Positions 13,976 to 22,519 are shown, counted from the first letter of the stretch. The stretch: DNA of 27,639 nucleotides from an uncultured Porphyromonadaceae bacterium (GCA_900548705.1 URLF01000032.1:1-27639), one strand, 5' to 3'. The notes: generated from the letters alone by a model not told the origin. Program-made: numbers and translations.

Positions 13976-16975
13976 ATGTACGCCATCATACCCCAACAGA
14001 TTCCCCCGGACAAGCGGGAGGAGATAAACGAGAAGATACTCTTCTGCATAGATTCCAGCAAGGACACCATACCGGCGGAGAGTATCTACAACTGCTATAC
14101 CGGTATCGGAGGGCTGCATAACCTGCGGCGTAGCGACTACAACAGCTACAACGAGTATGCCGAGGCAAAGCGGGAGTTCGAGATGGGCCAGTTCTTCACG
14201 CCCCATGAGATATGCCGCGACATGGTGGATATGCTTTCCCCCCAACCGTCGGAAATGATACTTGATATGTGCTGCGGCATGGGAAACTTTTTCAACCACC
14301 TGCCGAACCAGCGTAACGCGCACGGCTTCGACATAGATCCCAAGGCGGTTGCGGTGGCAAGACATCTTTATCCGGATGCAAATATTAGGCAATGCGACAT
14401 TCAGCAGTTCACACCGGAGAGCCGGTATGACGTGATAATCGGCAATCCCCCTTTCAACCTCAAATTCGGTATCAAAGTATCGCAGGTCTACTATATAGAC
14501 AAGGCATACGATGCGTTGAATCCGGCCGGGATACTTATGCTGATTGTCCCCGCCTCATTCCTGCAAAGCGAGTTCTGGGAGAAATCGAAGGTCAGGGCCG
14601 TAAACGCGCAGTTCTCGTTCATCGGACAGACCCTGCTTGACCCTGACGCCTTCGCATCGCTCGGAGTCCGCAATTTCGGTACTAAAATAATGGTTTTCCT
14701 GCGTCACTCCCGACACATTGACATGCAGCCTTACAACGCTGACGATTTTGTGAGCGCGGAAGAACTGAAACAGCGCATAACTGACGCACGGGCGATGAAA
14801 GCCAGGCTCAAACTGCCGCTTATGCAGGAGGCTAACGCCGTAAGCCGCGAAGAGCTTGAACGGTTCGAGTATAGGCTCGCCAAATACATGTACGAGCTGA
14901 AAGCCCATAAGAGGTTGAACCGACACATAGACAAGGCATTGGAACTTGTCGCTAAATTCCGCAATCAGAAACCACCGGAGAACTGTACTCAAGCCGAGCG
15001 TGACGAATGGGAACGAAAGAAACTTACTCCGAACAAGGTGCTGTCAGTCATACGACGATATATCCGTAACCAGGACACCATACGCCGCAAGGAAATAGCG
15101 CTCGTAAAGACATCCTACGGATTCAAGCTCAAGGCATACGCGCCACGTCTTCTTGACAAGGACGGTCACAATGCCGCAGGCATCAACGACCTGATACTGA
15201 AACGTGCGGAACTACCTATGCCGGAAAAACCGACAGAGGCAAACTTACGCCAACATAAGGCCGCATTACGGCTGATACGCAAAAAGCGGCACAGATATAT
15301 TCTTCAGAGCCGGACATTCGACAGCATGGAACCGCTGCCGGAACTGGCCGAATATCTTGACAGGGCGACGTTCGTGAACAAGGACATGGATGTGTGCGAG
15401 TTCACAAATCTGCAAAAGCATGACCTTAACCTCGTGTTGCAGAAACGTTACGCCCTGCTCAACTGGCAGCAGGGATCTGGCAAGACAGCGGCAGTTTATC
15501 AGAGGGCTAAGTATCTGCTGAAATTCAACAAGGTACGCAATGTCATCGTCCTTTCCCCGGCAATCGCCACAAACATGACATGGGAGCCGTTTCTGAGAAA
15601 CAACCGCGAGCCATACAGATTGCTACGGAGCTATACCGACTTTGAGAATATTCCAGCCGGGACATTCCTGATAGTATCCACCTCCATGCTCTGCAAGCTG
15701 AAACGCTATCTCATGAAGTTCATCAAGCTGTCGGCACGGAGGCTGTGCCTCGTGTTTGACGAATCGGATGAGATTACCAATCCCGTATCGCAGAGGACAA
15801 GATACATACTCGCCATATTCCGCAGGGTGAAATACAAGATCCTTGACACCGGCACCACTACCCGGAACAACATAACGGAACTTTACAGCCAGTTCGAGTT
15901 GCTGTATAACAATTCGGTCAACATGACCTGTTGGAGTCCACGGGTATATAAACAGAACCGCGATAAGGAGATTGAGAGCGATTCCAACGACCATTATGGA
16001 GAACCGTTCCCTGCTTTCAGGGGACATGGGCTCTTCAAGTCGTGCCATTGTCCGGGAAAAGCGACAGTGTTCGGGATTGAGAAGCAGAATCAAGACATAT
16101 ATAACAAGGACGCGCTTTTCGAGCTTATAGGCAAGACCATCATCACGCGCAAGTTCAGGGATTTCGCCGGCGAGAAATATGATGTCAGGACTCAGACGGT
16201 CATACCTTCTCCCGGAGAGCGAGAAGTCTACCGTGTGATAATAGAGGAATTCTGCCGTATATGCGAGCTTTATTACAACAATACGGGCGATGCGAAGAAG
16301 GACGCGGGGCTTCGACTCATGCGCCAGATCAAGCTGCTGATAAAAGCCTGCTCGGTCCCGCATCTTATCGAGGGTTATTATGGTGATGAATACCCAAGTA
16401 AGGTCCATCACATAGGCCGGATGATACGCCGGACAAAAGGTAAGGTCGCGGTGGGCTGCACATCGCTGTCCGCGTATGAGATGTATGCCGGGTACATAAG
16501 GGAGTATTTTCCGGACAGACCAGTGTTCACAGTGACCGGAGCCATACCGTTCAAGAAACGGCAGGCCATCGTCAGCGAGTTCGACTCCACAATCAACGGA
16601 GTCCTCGTATGCACGCAGCAGTCTTTGAGCAGCTCGGTCAACATCCCGTCTTGCAACCAGATAATACTGGAATCCCTGCAATGGAACATCCCTAAGATGG
16701 AGCAGTTCTATTTCCGCTTCATACGTCTCGACTCAAAAGACAAAAAGAAGGTGCATTTCGTGACATACGAGGATTCCGTGGAGCAGAACCTGATGGCGTT
16801 GGTGCTCACCAAGGAGCGTCTGAACGAGTTCATCAAGTGCGGTGAGGTCAAGGAGCAGGCGGAGATATTCAACGAGTTCGACATATCCATGTCGGTGATC
16901 GACAGCCTGCTAAGGCGTGAGACAGATGCCGAAGGTAAAGTGAGGATAAGCTGGGGACGCCAGCTGGTAACGTGA
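13976..16975 (+). CDS. N6-adenine DNA methyltransferase / SF2 helicase fusion
   Basis: The protein is about 999 residues from ATG 13976; an in-frame GTG at 13934 lies inside the leader hairpin and is less likely. The N-terminal third is a gamma-type adenine methyltransferase: GQFFTPHEICRDMVD, motif I LDMCCGMGNFF (about residues 95-105) and motif IV GNPPF (about 155). A charged linker follows. The C-terminal half is an SF2, SNF2-like motor: Walker A QQGSGKTAAV (about 497-506), DExD-type FDESDEI (about 593-599), TGTTTRNN, and a degenerate motif VI QFYFRFIRLD (about 909-918). No nuclease motif is evident. Such fusions occur on Bacteroidales conjugative elements and could protect transferred DNA from restriction or act in defence. 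Catalytic residues look intact in both halves. Confidence 0.85.
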   Translation: MYAIIPQQIPPDKREEINEKILFCIDSSKDTIPAESIYNCYTGIGGLHNLRRSDYNSYNEYAEAKREFEMGQFFTPHEICRDMVDMLSPQPSEMILDMCCGMGNFFNHLPNQRNAHGFDIDPKAVAVARHLYPDANIRQCDIQQFTPESRYDVIIGNPPFNLKFGIKVSQVYYIDKAYDALNPAGILMLIVPASFLQSEFWEKSKVRAVNAQFSFIGQTLLDPDAFASLGVRNFGTKIMVFLRHSRHIDMQPYNADDFVSAEELKQRITDARAMKARLKLPLMQEANAVSREELERFEYRLAKYMYELKAHKRLNRHIDKALELVAKFRNQKPPENCTQAERDEWERKKLTPNKVLSVIRRYIRNQDTIRRKEIALVKTSYGFKLKAYAPRLLDKDGHNAAGINDLILKRAELPMPEKPTEANLRQHKAALRLIRKKRHRYILQSRTFDSMEPLPELAEYLDRATFVNKDMDVCEFTNLQKHDLNLVLQKRYALLNWQQGSGKTAAVYQRAKYLLKFNKVRNVIVLSPAIATNMTWEPFLRNNREPYRLLRSYTDFENIPAGTFLIVSTSMLCKLKRYLMKFIKLSARRLCLVFDESDEITNPVSQRTRYILAIFRRVKYKILDTGTTTRNNITELYSQFELLYNNSVNMTCWSPRVYKQNRDKEIESDSNDHYGEPFPAFRGHGLFKSCHCPGKATVFGIEKQNQDIYNKDALFELIGKTIITRKFRDFAGEKYDVRTQTVIPSPGEREVYRVIIEEFCRICELYYNNTGDAKKDAGLRLMRQIKLLIKACSVPHLIEGYYGDEYPSKVHHIGRMIRRTKGKVAVGCTSLSAYEMYAGYIREYFPDRPVFTVTGAIPFKKRQAIVSEFDSTINGVLVCTQQSLSSSVNIPSCNQIILESLQWNIPKMEQFYFRFIRLDSKDKKKVHFVTYEDSVEQNLMALVLTKERLNEFIKCGEVKEQAEIFNEFDISMSVIDSLLRRETDAEGKVRISWGRQLVT

Positions 16976-17001
16976 TAATCAAAGGAATTATGAAAACATG
17001 C

Positions 17002-17181
17002 AATCCGTGGCATCCATTCCCACAGGCAAAGGTAGGCCGTGTCCCCGTCGGCAGTGCAAGGTCGGGCCGCAAGCGGTTTACGGGAAAATCATCCTCGCCG
17101 GAGGCTCCGGTATTTTCCCGTAAAACCCTGCACAGCTGGGACACGCACCTTTTGACGCCTGTGGAATGGAACCCACGGGTT
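17002..17181 (+). ncRNA. Structured RNA-like element, copy 2
   Basis: This has the same architecture as the element at 11902-12076. The outer stem aatccgtgg/ccacgggtt (17002-17010 and 17173-17181) and closing stem 17013-17027 with 17157-17170 differ in sequence from copy 1 but keep pairing. The inner stem is cgtgtccc/gggacacg (17038-17045 and 17138-17145) where copy 1 has cgtgttc/gaacacg. The stem gtgcaaggt/accctgcac (17054-17062 and 17125-17133) has one A-C mismatch. The tip carries ccg-caag-cgg (17067-17076) and a 13-bp arm 17077-17089 with 17112-17124. The aaaggt/accttt pairing and flanking acaggc/gcctgt are unchanged. It ends 21 nt before ATG 17203. Confidence 0.75.
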
Positions 17182-17202
17182 CCACGAAACACAATTATAA
17201 AA

Positions 17203-17709
17203 ATGGAAAGAATGAATCTCAACGAGGCTGAACTGACGGTAACGACGCAGTACATGATAGACATATCCCAAAGGACTGACTATAACATGACGCTGAGCGA
17301 TTACGGCGACATGCAGGAATTCCTGTGCTGTTGCTCAGAATTGTTCCCGCAGGAACGGCATCCGCAATACAGATATGTGGCATGGGACAACATACCGTCC
17401 ATATTGATAAACCGTGAATGGCTGTGTTCCAATTTCTTCGACATAAGGGATGCTTTCGACCAGCTTGATAATGAGGATATGGAGGATTTCGAGAGATGGT
17501 GCGCCAGATACGGTTATGATCTGAGAACTGACAATCCGCACCTGCTTGTGGCACATTACAGGAACATGTACGGTGACAATGTGAGCTACAACGCCGGGTG
17601 TTATCTGCCGGATACGGATAACGAAAGCAGTTCTTATATCTGTTACCCCGAAGGCTGGTTCGATCAAAACCTGCTGAGGCAGGAGATATTCGGTGACAAT
17701 TACGATTAA
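17203..17709 (+). CDS. Unknown acidic protein following RNA copy 2
   Basis: The 168-residue acidic protein (MERMNLNEAELTVTTQYMID at the start) is rich in Asp, Glu, Tyr and Trp. I chose ATG 17203 because upstream in-frame starts (GTG 16972, ATG 16990) would read through the structured RNA element and give an unlikely Arg/Pro/Ser-rich leader. The compact acidic character recalls DNA-mimic antirestriction proteins, but I see no diagnostic ArdA motif, so that is speculation. It begins right after the RNA element and is followed by the next gene after 12 nt. Confidence 0.7.
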   Translation: MERMNLNEAELTVTTQYMIDISQRTDYNMTLSDYGDMQEFLCCCSELFPQERHPQYRYVAWDNIPSILINREWLCSNFFDIRDAFDQLDNEDMEDFERWCARYGYDLRTDNPHLLVAHYRNMYGDNVSYNAGCYLPDTDNESSSYICYPEGWFDQNLLRQEIFGDNYD

Positions 17710-17721
17710 AGACGAGGAATT

Positions 17722-18036
17722 ATGAGAATCAACCATCTGTCACCGCTGTATCCGACCGACCCGCGCGTGCACTGTGCCTATTCGGAGATACTCAACATCG
17801 TCCTGCTCTCACGGCATATCATGGATGTCAGCAGGATGCTTATCGAGAGGAATGTCGGGCACGAGTACGGTTCGCTGTCGGGGCATTTCCACTGGTCGTT
17901 CAGGAACGACTGCTTCACACTGTGGCAAAGGACCGGATACAACCACCACACCTGTTTCCCTCAAAGGGTTATAGCCGTGCATTTCGGAACCATCGCCGCA
18001 AAGGACAAGGAGATAGACAATGTATCATTAAACTGA
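17722..18036 (+). CDS. Unknown small protein (104 residues)
   Basis: It begins MRINHLSPLYPTDPRVHCAY and contains a helical centre (NIVLLSRHIMDVSRMLIERNVG) and a His/Phe/Trp-rich segment (GHFHWSFRNDCF). It has no signal peptide and no recognised family. A gagg sequence lies about 8 nt before the ATG, and the gene sits 12 nt after the previous stop. It is a probable member of the accessory operon with unknown function. Confidence 0.6.
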   Translation: MRINHLSPLYPTDPRVHCAYSEILNIVLLSRHIMDVSRMLIERNVGHEYGSLSGHFHWSFRNDCFTLWQRTGYNHHTCFPQRVIAVHFGTIAAKDKEIDNVSLN

Positions 18037-18046
18037 AAAAATTTAT

Positions 18047-18340
18047 ATGAAAAATGTGACGATATCCAACCGCGAGATAGCGACTATGGCTTTCGACAGG
18101 CTGTGTAAGGAAAACAAAACGGATGCCGCTATAAGGCTCGCCCACGCGATGCTGCACTCTCAATCGATATGCCTCGGACTGGGCGATATGGAATGGGATA
18201 TAGACCTCACCATCCAGAAATGCGGTGGTGAACCAAGGACAAACTACTGCGGATATTCGGCACGCTTCCATTTCTCTCGGGAAACGGAGATGTCGGAACA
18301 CAGATACCGCAGCATAAGAAATGAAATATACGGTGAATGA
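18047..18340 (+). CDS. Unknown small protein (97 residues)
   Basis: The product begins MKNVTISNREIATMAFDRLC and has an N-terminal helical region followed by a polar tail with several Cys and Arg residues. It has no recognised domain. It starts 10 nt after the previous stop, and its own stop lies 1 nt before the preferred ATG of the next gene, consistent with translational coupling. Confidence 0.6.
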   Translation: MKNVTISNREIATMAFDRLCKENKTDAAIRLAHAMLHSQSICLGLGDMEWDIDLTIQKCGGEPRTNYCGYSARFHFSRETEMSEHRYRSIRNEIYGE

Positions 18341-18341
18341 T

Positions 18342-19289
18342 ATGGAAAAAGAAAACAAAGGACTGACAATGGATTTCATCAGATCCGTAATGGAAGATTC
18401 ATATACCCTTGTATGGGTCAACTATGATGACAATCTAAACGAGAACCTTGATGTCATAGAGACTTGCATGAAAGAAAAAAGTGCTATGGCTCTATATGAC
18501 AAGACCGATGACTGGTATCGGGATGCCATCTGGCACGGTGTCAGTCAGATTTTGGAGGATATCAAGTCAAGTTGTATCGACGAAGGCTTTGACGAGGATG
18601 CTGTGGAAGAATTCATGGATGACAACCGGGATGATATGGTGAACATTATCTACGAGCGTGACGATTCGGACGCACTCGGAGACCTGTTGAAGAATACGGA
18701 TGACATTCCTGTTCGGGTCGAGATGCTTTCCAACTATGACTGTATCAACTCGCATTGGCTGGAATCGCAGGGCGGATATGTCTATCCCGACTCGTATTTC
18801 GGCGATATGGTGGATGCCCTTAACCTCAATCCGGCCAAGGTAAAAAGGTTCCTGGCTGAGAAAGGGATTTCCGTTTATGGCAGGTGCCATTACCGGAAGT
18901 CACGTGACGGAAAGGAACTGGTGTCATACGAGGATTTCCACCGTGAACTTGTAAACTCATGTTGCGGGGCCAATCTGCTGACCTATATCGGAAAGATAAA
19001 CCTCAAGGAACTTTATGAGTCAGGTTTCTCGGTGGCAAAGGTTACAATTCCGAAAGACAACTATTGCGGCATATTCAGCTCGATGTATGGCGGCGGAAGC
19101 GTGCTTGATATGAAACTGCGAGAGGATGTAACCCTTGAACTGAAAATCGAGGATTACCACGGATATCGCCTGATGATAGACACCCCACGAAAGAAATATG
19201 ACTATTCAATAGGACAAGTGTACGGTGTAAGCGACTCTTTCTTCGGTGAGACAGTGAAACTTACGCCAGTCAATCAGGAAACAGCATAA
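18342..19289 (+). CDS. Unknown protein (315 residues)
   Basis: From ATG 18342 (MEKENKGLTMDFIRSVMED) the protein is 315 residues; an in-frame ATG at 18321 would overlap the previous gene by 20 nt and is less favoured. The first third is strongly acidic and helical (many Asp/Glu, for example FDEDAVEEFMDDNRDDMVN). The second half is more mixed, with YYSIG-like beta segments near the end (KKYDYSIGQVYGVSDSFF). It has no membrane segments or catalytic signature that I recognise. It lies within the tight accessory operon. Confidence 0.7.
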   Translation: MEKENKGLTMDFIRSVMEDSYTLVWVNYDDNLNENLDVIETCMKEKSAMALYDKTDDWYRDAIWHGVSQILEDIKSSCIDEGFDEDAVEEFMDDNRDDMVNIIYERDDSDALGDLLKNTDDIPVRVEMLSNYDCINSHWLESQGGYVYPDSYFGDMVDALNLNPAKVKRFLAEKGISVYGRCHYRKSRDGKELVSYEDFHRELVNSCCGANLLTYIGKINLKELYESGFSVAKVTIPKDNYCGIFSSMYGGGSVLDMKLREDVTLELKIEDYHGYRLMIDTPRKKYDYSIGQVYGVSDSFFGETVKLTPVNQETA

Positions 19290-19308
19290 CAAACTAAATA
19301 TTTACCAC

Positions 19309-19674
19309 ATGAAAGATTTCAGTAAACAGCTTGAAAATCTCCGTAAGGAGATTACCGAGGCGATTATAGTATTGCTTCGCAGACACGGACTGACGGAATT
19401 GGAATTCCCGGATTCCGACACAATACCCAACGCGCCGGATGCCGTATATGTCATATTTTTTGACGATGACGGAGACCCGTTCGAGTGCATCATCACAAAA
19501 GTTTCGGTAATGGGTAACTCTCTATACCTGACCGCCAGAGAAAAGCATGACGGATACATATTCCGGACCGAGAGCCGATTTGACCTCTCGGTTCGCAGCC
19601 CTATATGGCTCAACGAAATCCTGCTTGCGGCGCAGACACTGCTTGAACCCGAAAATGAACCCTTAAAAACATAA
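19309..19674 (+). CDS. Unknown small protein (121 residues)
   Basis: It starts MKDFSKQLENLRKEITEAII with an amphipathic helix, followed by an alternating beta pattern (AVYVIFFDDDGDPFECIITKVSV, LYLTAREKHDGYIF) and a C-terminal helix (WLNEILLAAQTLLE). The alpha-beta layout suggests a small folded domain, but no family is recognised. It begins 19 nt after the previous gene and is followed after 5 nt. Confidence 0.65.
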   Translation: MKDFSKQLENLRKEITEAIIVLLRRHGLTELEFPDSDTIPNAPDAVYVIFFDDDGDPFECIITKVSVMGNSLYLTAREKHDGYIFRTESRFDLSVRSPIWLNEILLAAQTLLEPENEPLKT

Positions 19675-19679
19675 ACACT

Positions 19680-19904
19680 ATGGCAACAGACATGAACAAG
19701 CATATATGGGAGGGCTGGACTGTAGGAATGTTCATTTCCGAACTTGCCCCCATTGTGGAGATGATAATGACTGGACAAAGCTGGCGGAGACCTTTCACCT
19801 CCAAGGCGGAACTTGCCGACTGGTGCAGGGAGAATCAGCCTTTCTACAAGAAACGTATCCCGGCAGTGAATAATCATTTCGCAAAAATGTACAACCTCAA
19901 ATGA
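19680..19904 (+). CDS. Unknown small protein (74 residues)
   Basis: The product has an N-terminal helical part (IWEGWTVGMFISELAPIVEMIM) and a basic C-terminal helix-rich part (SKAELADWCRENQPFYKKRI). Small size and charge split suggest a binding protein. It starts 5 nt after the previous gene and ends 1 nt before the next start. Confidence 0.6.
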   Translation: MATDMNKHIWEGWTVGMFISELAPIVEMIMTGQSWRRPFTSKAELADWCRENQPFYKKRIPAVNNHFAKMYNLK

Positions 19905-19905
19905 C

Positions 19906-20121
19906 ATGGATATGGATACATCAGAAAAGAATACGCTGATAGTTTGTGAAGTATGTGGCTCATCAAATATCCAGGAAATGGGATGGGTCGATCCAAATAC
20001 AAATACAATTGTCAGCTATGCGGATATGGGAATGTCAGGAAGATGGTGTGACGGATGCAATGCGCATACCTCTTTCTGCTCCTTGTCTGATTATAATAAG
20101 AAACGCATCTTGAACACTTAA
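19906..20121 (+). CDS. Small zinc-ribbon protein (71 residues)
   Basis: Two Cys pairs, CEVCG near residue 14 and CDGC near residue 49, are spaced as in a zinc ribbon, separated by a Gly/Asp-rich beta segment (MGWVDPNTNTIVSYADMGMSGRW). It is probably a nucleic-acid or protein-binding adaptor; no enzyme motif is present. It starts 1 nt after the preceding stop, suggesting coupling. Confidence 0.65.
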   Translation: MDMDTSEKNTLIVCEVCGSSNIQEMGWVDPNTNTIVSYADMGMSGRWCDGCNAHTSFCSLSDYNKKRILNT

Positions 20122-20133
20122 AACACCGGATAT

Positions 20134-20337
20134 ATGGATTTAATAGAACTGATTACTATAACATGCTCCTGCGACAGACAGACCGCACAGGAATATCTCG
20201 AAGCCGAGGTACGGCATCTTCAGGAATTGCAGGAACTTAACGACCTGCGTGAAGATGACCTGCATATGGCTTGCAGCAATCTTGGCATAGAAGACGACTA
20301 TGTGGAGTATTTCATCAACCGCGTGGCTATGGCCTGA
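20134..20337 (+). CDS. Unknown small acidic protein (67 residues)
   Basis: This short helical acidic protein (MDLIELITITCSCDRQTAQE; LQELQELNDLREDDLHMACS) could form a UBA-like or coiled bundle. Its position between the zinc-ribbon and J-domain genes, 12 nt after the former, supports it as real. Function is unknown. Confidence 0.55.
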   Translation: MDLIELITITCSCDRQTAQEYLEAEVRHLQELQELNDLREDDLHMACSNLGIEDDYVEYFINRVAMA

Positions 20338-20355
20338 CGCACAAAACTTAACGAT

Positions 20356-21390
20356 ATGACCTACTTTCAGAACATCAGCAGCCTGGCGGATCTTAAAAAG
20401 AAGTACCGCCGGCTCGCAATCGACAACCATCCCGACAAGGGTGGCAGCACTGAAACAATGCAGCGCATCAACTCCGAGTTTGAGAAACTGTTTGCAGTAT
20501 GGAAGGATATCCCCGTATCGCCGACATCGGACATTAACGGTTACGAGAACGACTATGGCGGAGCATCCGCCGGGGAATACACCCGCTATGTCTACAACGA
20601 ATACCGGTGGCGAGGCAGCAACTACAATGGACAATCTTCACGGGAGATTGTGGAGATAATACGTAGTTGGCTCAAGGAGACCTATCCGAAATACAAGTTC
20701 TCGGTAAGGCGTGACAGATACAGCTCAATCGATGTGACACTGATGAGTGCTGATTTCGAAGCGTTCACCAAAGAGTCGGGATACATACATCACTCTGTCA
20801 ACCACTATTGGATAGAGAATGAGAAAGGATTGACAGACCGTGCGCGTGAGGTAATGACCAACGTCAGGGATTTCGTGATGTCGTACAATTATGACAACAG
20901 CGACCCGATGACTGACTACTTCTGCACCAACTTCTATCTGACTCTCGGTATCGGCAAATGGAGCAATCCTTATAAGGTCGTGCTTCCGAAACTCGGCATG
21001 AAAGGCCCGAAACCAAAGACATTCAGGCATCCCGAAGGTGCGGCGCACAAGGCTATCCGGCAGGCTCTTGAAAAAGGCCGTTTCGACTTTATAGAGAGCC
21101 GGCGGCATTCCGGGTACAAGGTATATGGCTCAGATCACTACGGCTCAAAGGGCGAACATTACTTCTGGCCGAAACAGTATTCAAGTGCCAAGTCAGCACA
21201 GAAACGCATCGACAAACTTGAAAAGGCAGGCATAATCTGCAAGCTGACCGGCTATAACGGCGGCTGTATCCGCTTCATCGGCTATACTCCCGAAACGGAA
21301 CGTATGCTCCGACAGGAAGAGCAGGAATACAACGAAGCCCGCGAGAAATGGGAGTTGGAGAACGGTCCTCTATGTCCGGCTTCGGCATAA
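20356..21390 (+). CDS. J-domain (DnaJ-like) protein of a mobile element
   Basis: The 344-residue protein begins with a short J domain: LADLKKKYRRLAIDNHPDKGGSTETMQRIN, with the HPD tripeptide at residues 25-27 that stimulates Hsp70 ATPase. The rest (about 70-340) lacks the Gly/Phe and zinc-finger regions of DnaJ. It includes a large unique domain (IVEIIRSWLKETYPKYKFSVRRD) resembling polyvalent-protein-associated domains (LPD29 type) found on phages and conjugative elements. A C-terminal part with paired aromatic/basic segments follows. It could recruit host Hsp70 during establishment or replication of the element. It starts 18 nt after the previous gene. Confidence 0.75.
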   Translation: MTYFQNISSLADLKKKYRRLAIDNHPDKGGSTETMQRINSEFEKLFAVWKDIPVSPTSDINGYENDYGGASAGEYTRYVYNEYRWRGSNYNGQSSREIVEIIRSWLKETYPKYKFSVRRDRYSSIDVTLMSADFEAFTKESGYIHHSVNHYWIENEKGLTDRAREVMTNVRDFVMSYNYDNSDPMTDYFCTNFYLTLGIGKWSNPYKVVLPKLGMKGPKPKTFRHPEGAAHKAIRQALEKGRFDFIESRRHSGYKVYGSDHYGSKGEHYFWPKQYSSAKSAQKRIDKLEKAGIICKLTGYNGGCIRFIGYTPETERMLRQEEQEYNEAREKWELENGPLCPASA

Positions 21391-21446
21391 CGAAACAATG
21401 AGGATTTCTGCTTTTTATGGGAATCATCAAAAACCTAAAAATTCTT

Positions 21447-21956
21447 ATGGCACAGGAGAACATGGGCGACTGGATGGAATATGCCCGCGAATATGCGAAA
21501 GCCCAACGGGAGATGAAAATCGAAAAATGGGTCTGTATCACCATCGAATACCGGACGAAGGAACGGCAACGGGTTGTTTTGTTCCGCTATGACCTCCCGC
21601 GTGATGTATATGAGCGGCGCCAATGGGTTGTCAGATGGCGCCATGCCCGACTCCTGTGCCAATATCCCAAAGAGAACGTTCAGACATATTTCTCATATTA
21701 TGACAGGCGCACCGGTTTAAGTATGGATTTCAGCTCTGCCCTCTCCAGACTGTCTGCGGCGAAGGCCCAAATCACAATAGCCCGACGCAAGGAACAGGAA
21801 TATCTTGAATACCAGCGGCAGAACAATATGTTCTTCAATGAGGCGGAAGATGAAACGCTTGCAAAATTTCGCCGGAAACTGCAATTCAAGATCGAAAAAT
21901 ATGCCGAACTTGAAAAAGAGGTTATGCTATCGGTGCAAAATGTTAGGCTACAATGA
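21447..21956 (+). CDS. Unknown protein with coiled-coil C-terminus (169 residues)
   Basis: From ATG 21447 (MAQENMGDWMEYAREYAKAQ) it is 169 residues; an earlier ATG at 21417 adds a short basic leader and is less likely. A mixed N-terminal half (WVCITIEYRTKERQRVVLFRYD) is followed by a long charged helix (residues about 100-165) likely to form a coiled coil. It is the last gene of the rightward operon; its 3' end overlaps the convergent ORF6N remnant by 9 nt. Confidence 0.65.
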   Translation: MAQENMGDWMEYAREYAKAQREMKIEKWVCITIEYRTKERQRVVLFRYDLPRDVYERRQWVVRWRHARLLCQYPKENVQTYFSYYDRRTGLSMDFSSALSRLSAAKAQITIARRKEQEYLEYQRQNNMFFNEAEDETLAKFRRKLQFKIEKYAELEKEVMLSVQNVRLQ

Positions 21957-22355
21957 ATCCAAGATCATTTCCGGGGATGATTCCATCTTGGAAAAAGCAA
22001 ACAATTTCATACCGAGGTCTTTTATTGAGGCTCCTATGTGGTAGAGGGTGTCATCAATTACCATAAAACGGTCATGAATACGTTGAGCCTGTCTGACATC
22101 AATTGGAGCGTATTGGTAATTATGCCGTTCTATATCAAGTTGCAACTGGTGGTTTATCCGCTTGGTATAGATTGTAGCCAAAACTCCACGACTTCGTTTG
22201 TCAAGAAGCGTCAATACCGTTTCATCAACGTAATTGTCAATTAGGACAATGCGTTTCTTTGCCCGCTTCACAAGGTCGCATACAAACCCATAAGCATCGG
22301 GACAATCATTAGCAATTTTTTTGTAAGCAAATCTACAGTTAAATACTGTCGATTT
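21948..22355 (-). pseudogene. C-terminal remnant of an ORF6N-type DNA-binding protein
   Basis: On the minus strand an open frame runs from a stop at 22356-22358 down to 21948. It encodes the C-terminal domain typical of ORF6N proteins: DAYGFVCDLVKRAKKRIVLI, DNYVDETVLTLLDKRSRGV, then the PLD-like HDRFMVIDDTLYHIGASIKDLGMKLFAFSKM. The N-terminal ORF6N DNA-binding domain is missing, there is no ATG in the frame (only an internal GTG at 22271), and similarity stops near 22310-22355. The gene was probably cut by arrival of the AT-rich module to the right. The N-terminal part is not found elsewhere in the window. Confidence 0.75.
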
Positions 22356-22487
22356 CTAAGATGTTAATAACTCCATATTGAAAATAATCTAATTTGATTC
22401 GAATGAATGATTTCAGAACAAGAAGATACCTCTTTTGGTTTATAAATTCTTTATATGGGAAAATATTATCACTTTTAAGGAAATTAA
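22356..22487. other. AT-rich spacer between the ORF6N remnant and the ietA promoter
   Basis: With 22488-22543 this makes a 188-nt gene-free, AT-rich stretch. No hairpin or repeat stands out. It marks the start of the base-composition change that continues through ietA and ietS, and so is the likely left edge of the cargo insertion. Confidence 0.4.
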
Positions 22488-22519
22488 TTTGGCTATTCGG
22501 GAAATTATATCTAACTTTG
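22488..22519 (+). promoter_or_regulatory. Bacteroides-type promoter of the ietA-ietS operon
   Basis: TTTG at 22488-22491 and TAACTTTG at 22512-22519, separated by 20 nt, match the -33 and -7 boxes of the Bacteroidota housekeeping sigma factor. Predicted initiation is near 22526, about 18 nt before the ietA ATG, giving a short leader. This supports independent expression of the cargo. Confidence 0.7.

Noticed and set aside
15623..16681. Long minus-strand open frame (352 codons)
   Set aside because: It is the antisense shadow of the helicase half of the methyltransferase-helicase gene, whose motifs are clear on the plus strand.
16972..17202. N-terminal extension of the gene at 17203 reading through structured element copy 2
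   Set aside because: The translated leader is Arg/Pro/Ser-rich and comes from stem sequences whose changes fit base pairing, not protein; ATG 17203 lies cleanly after the element.
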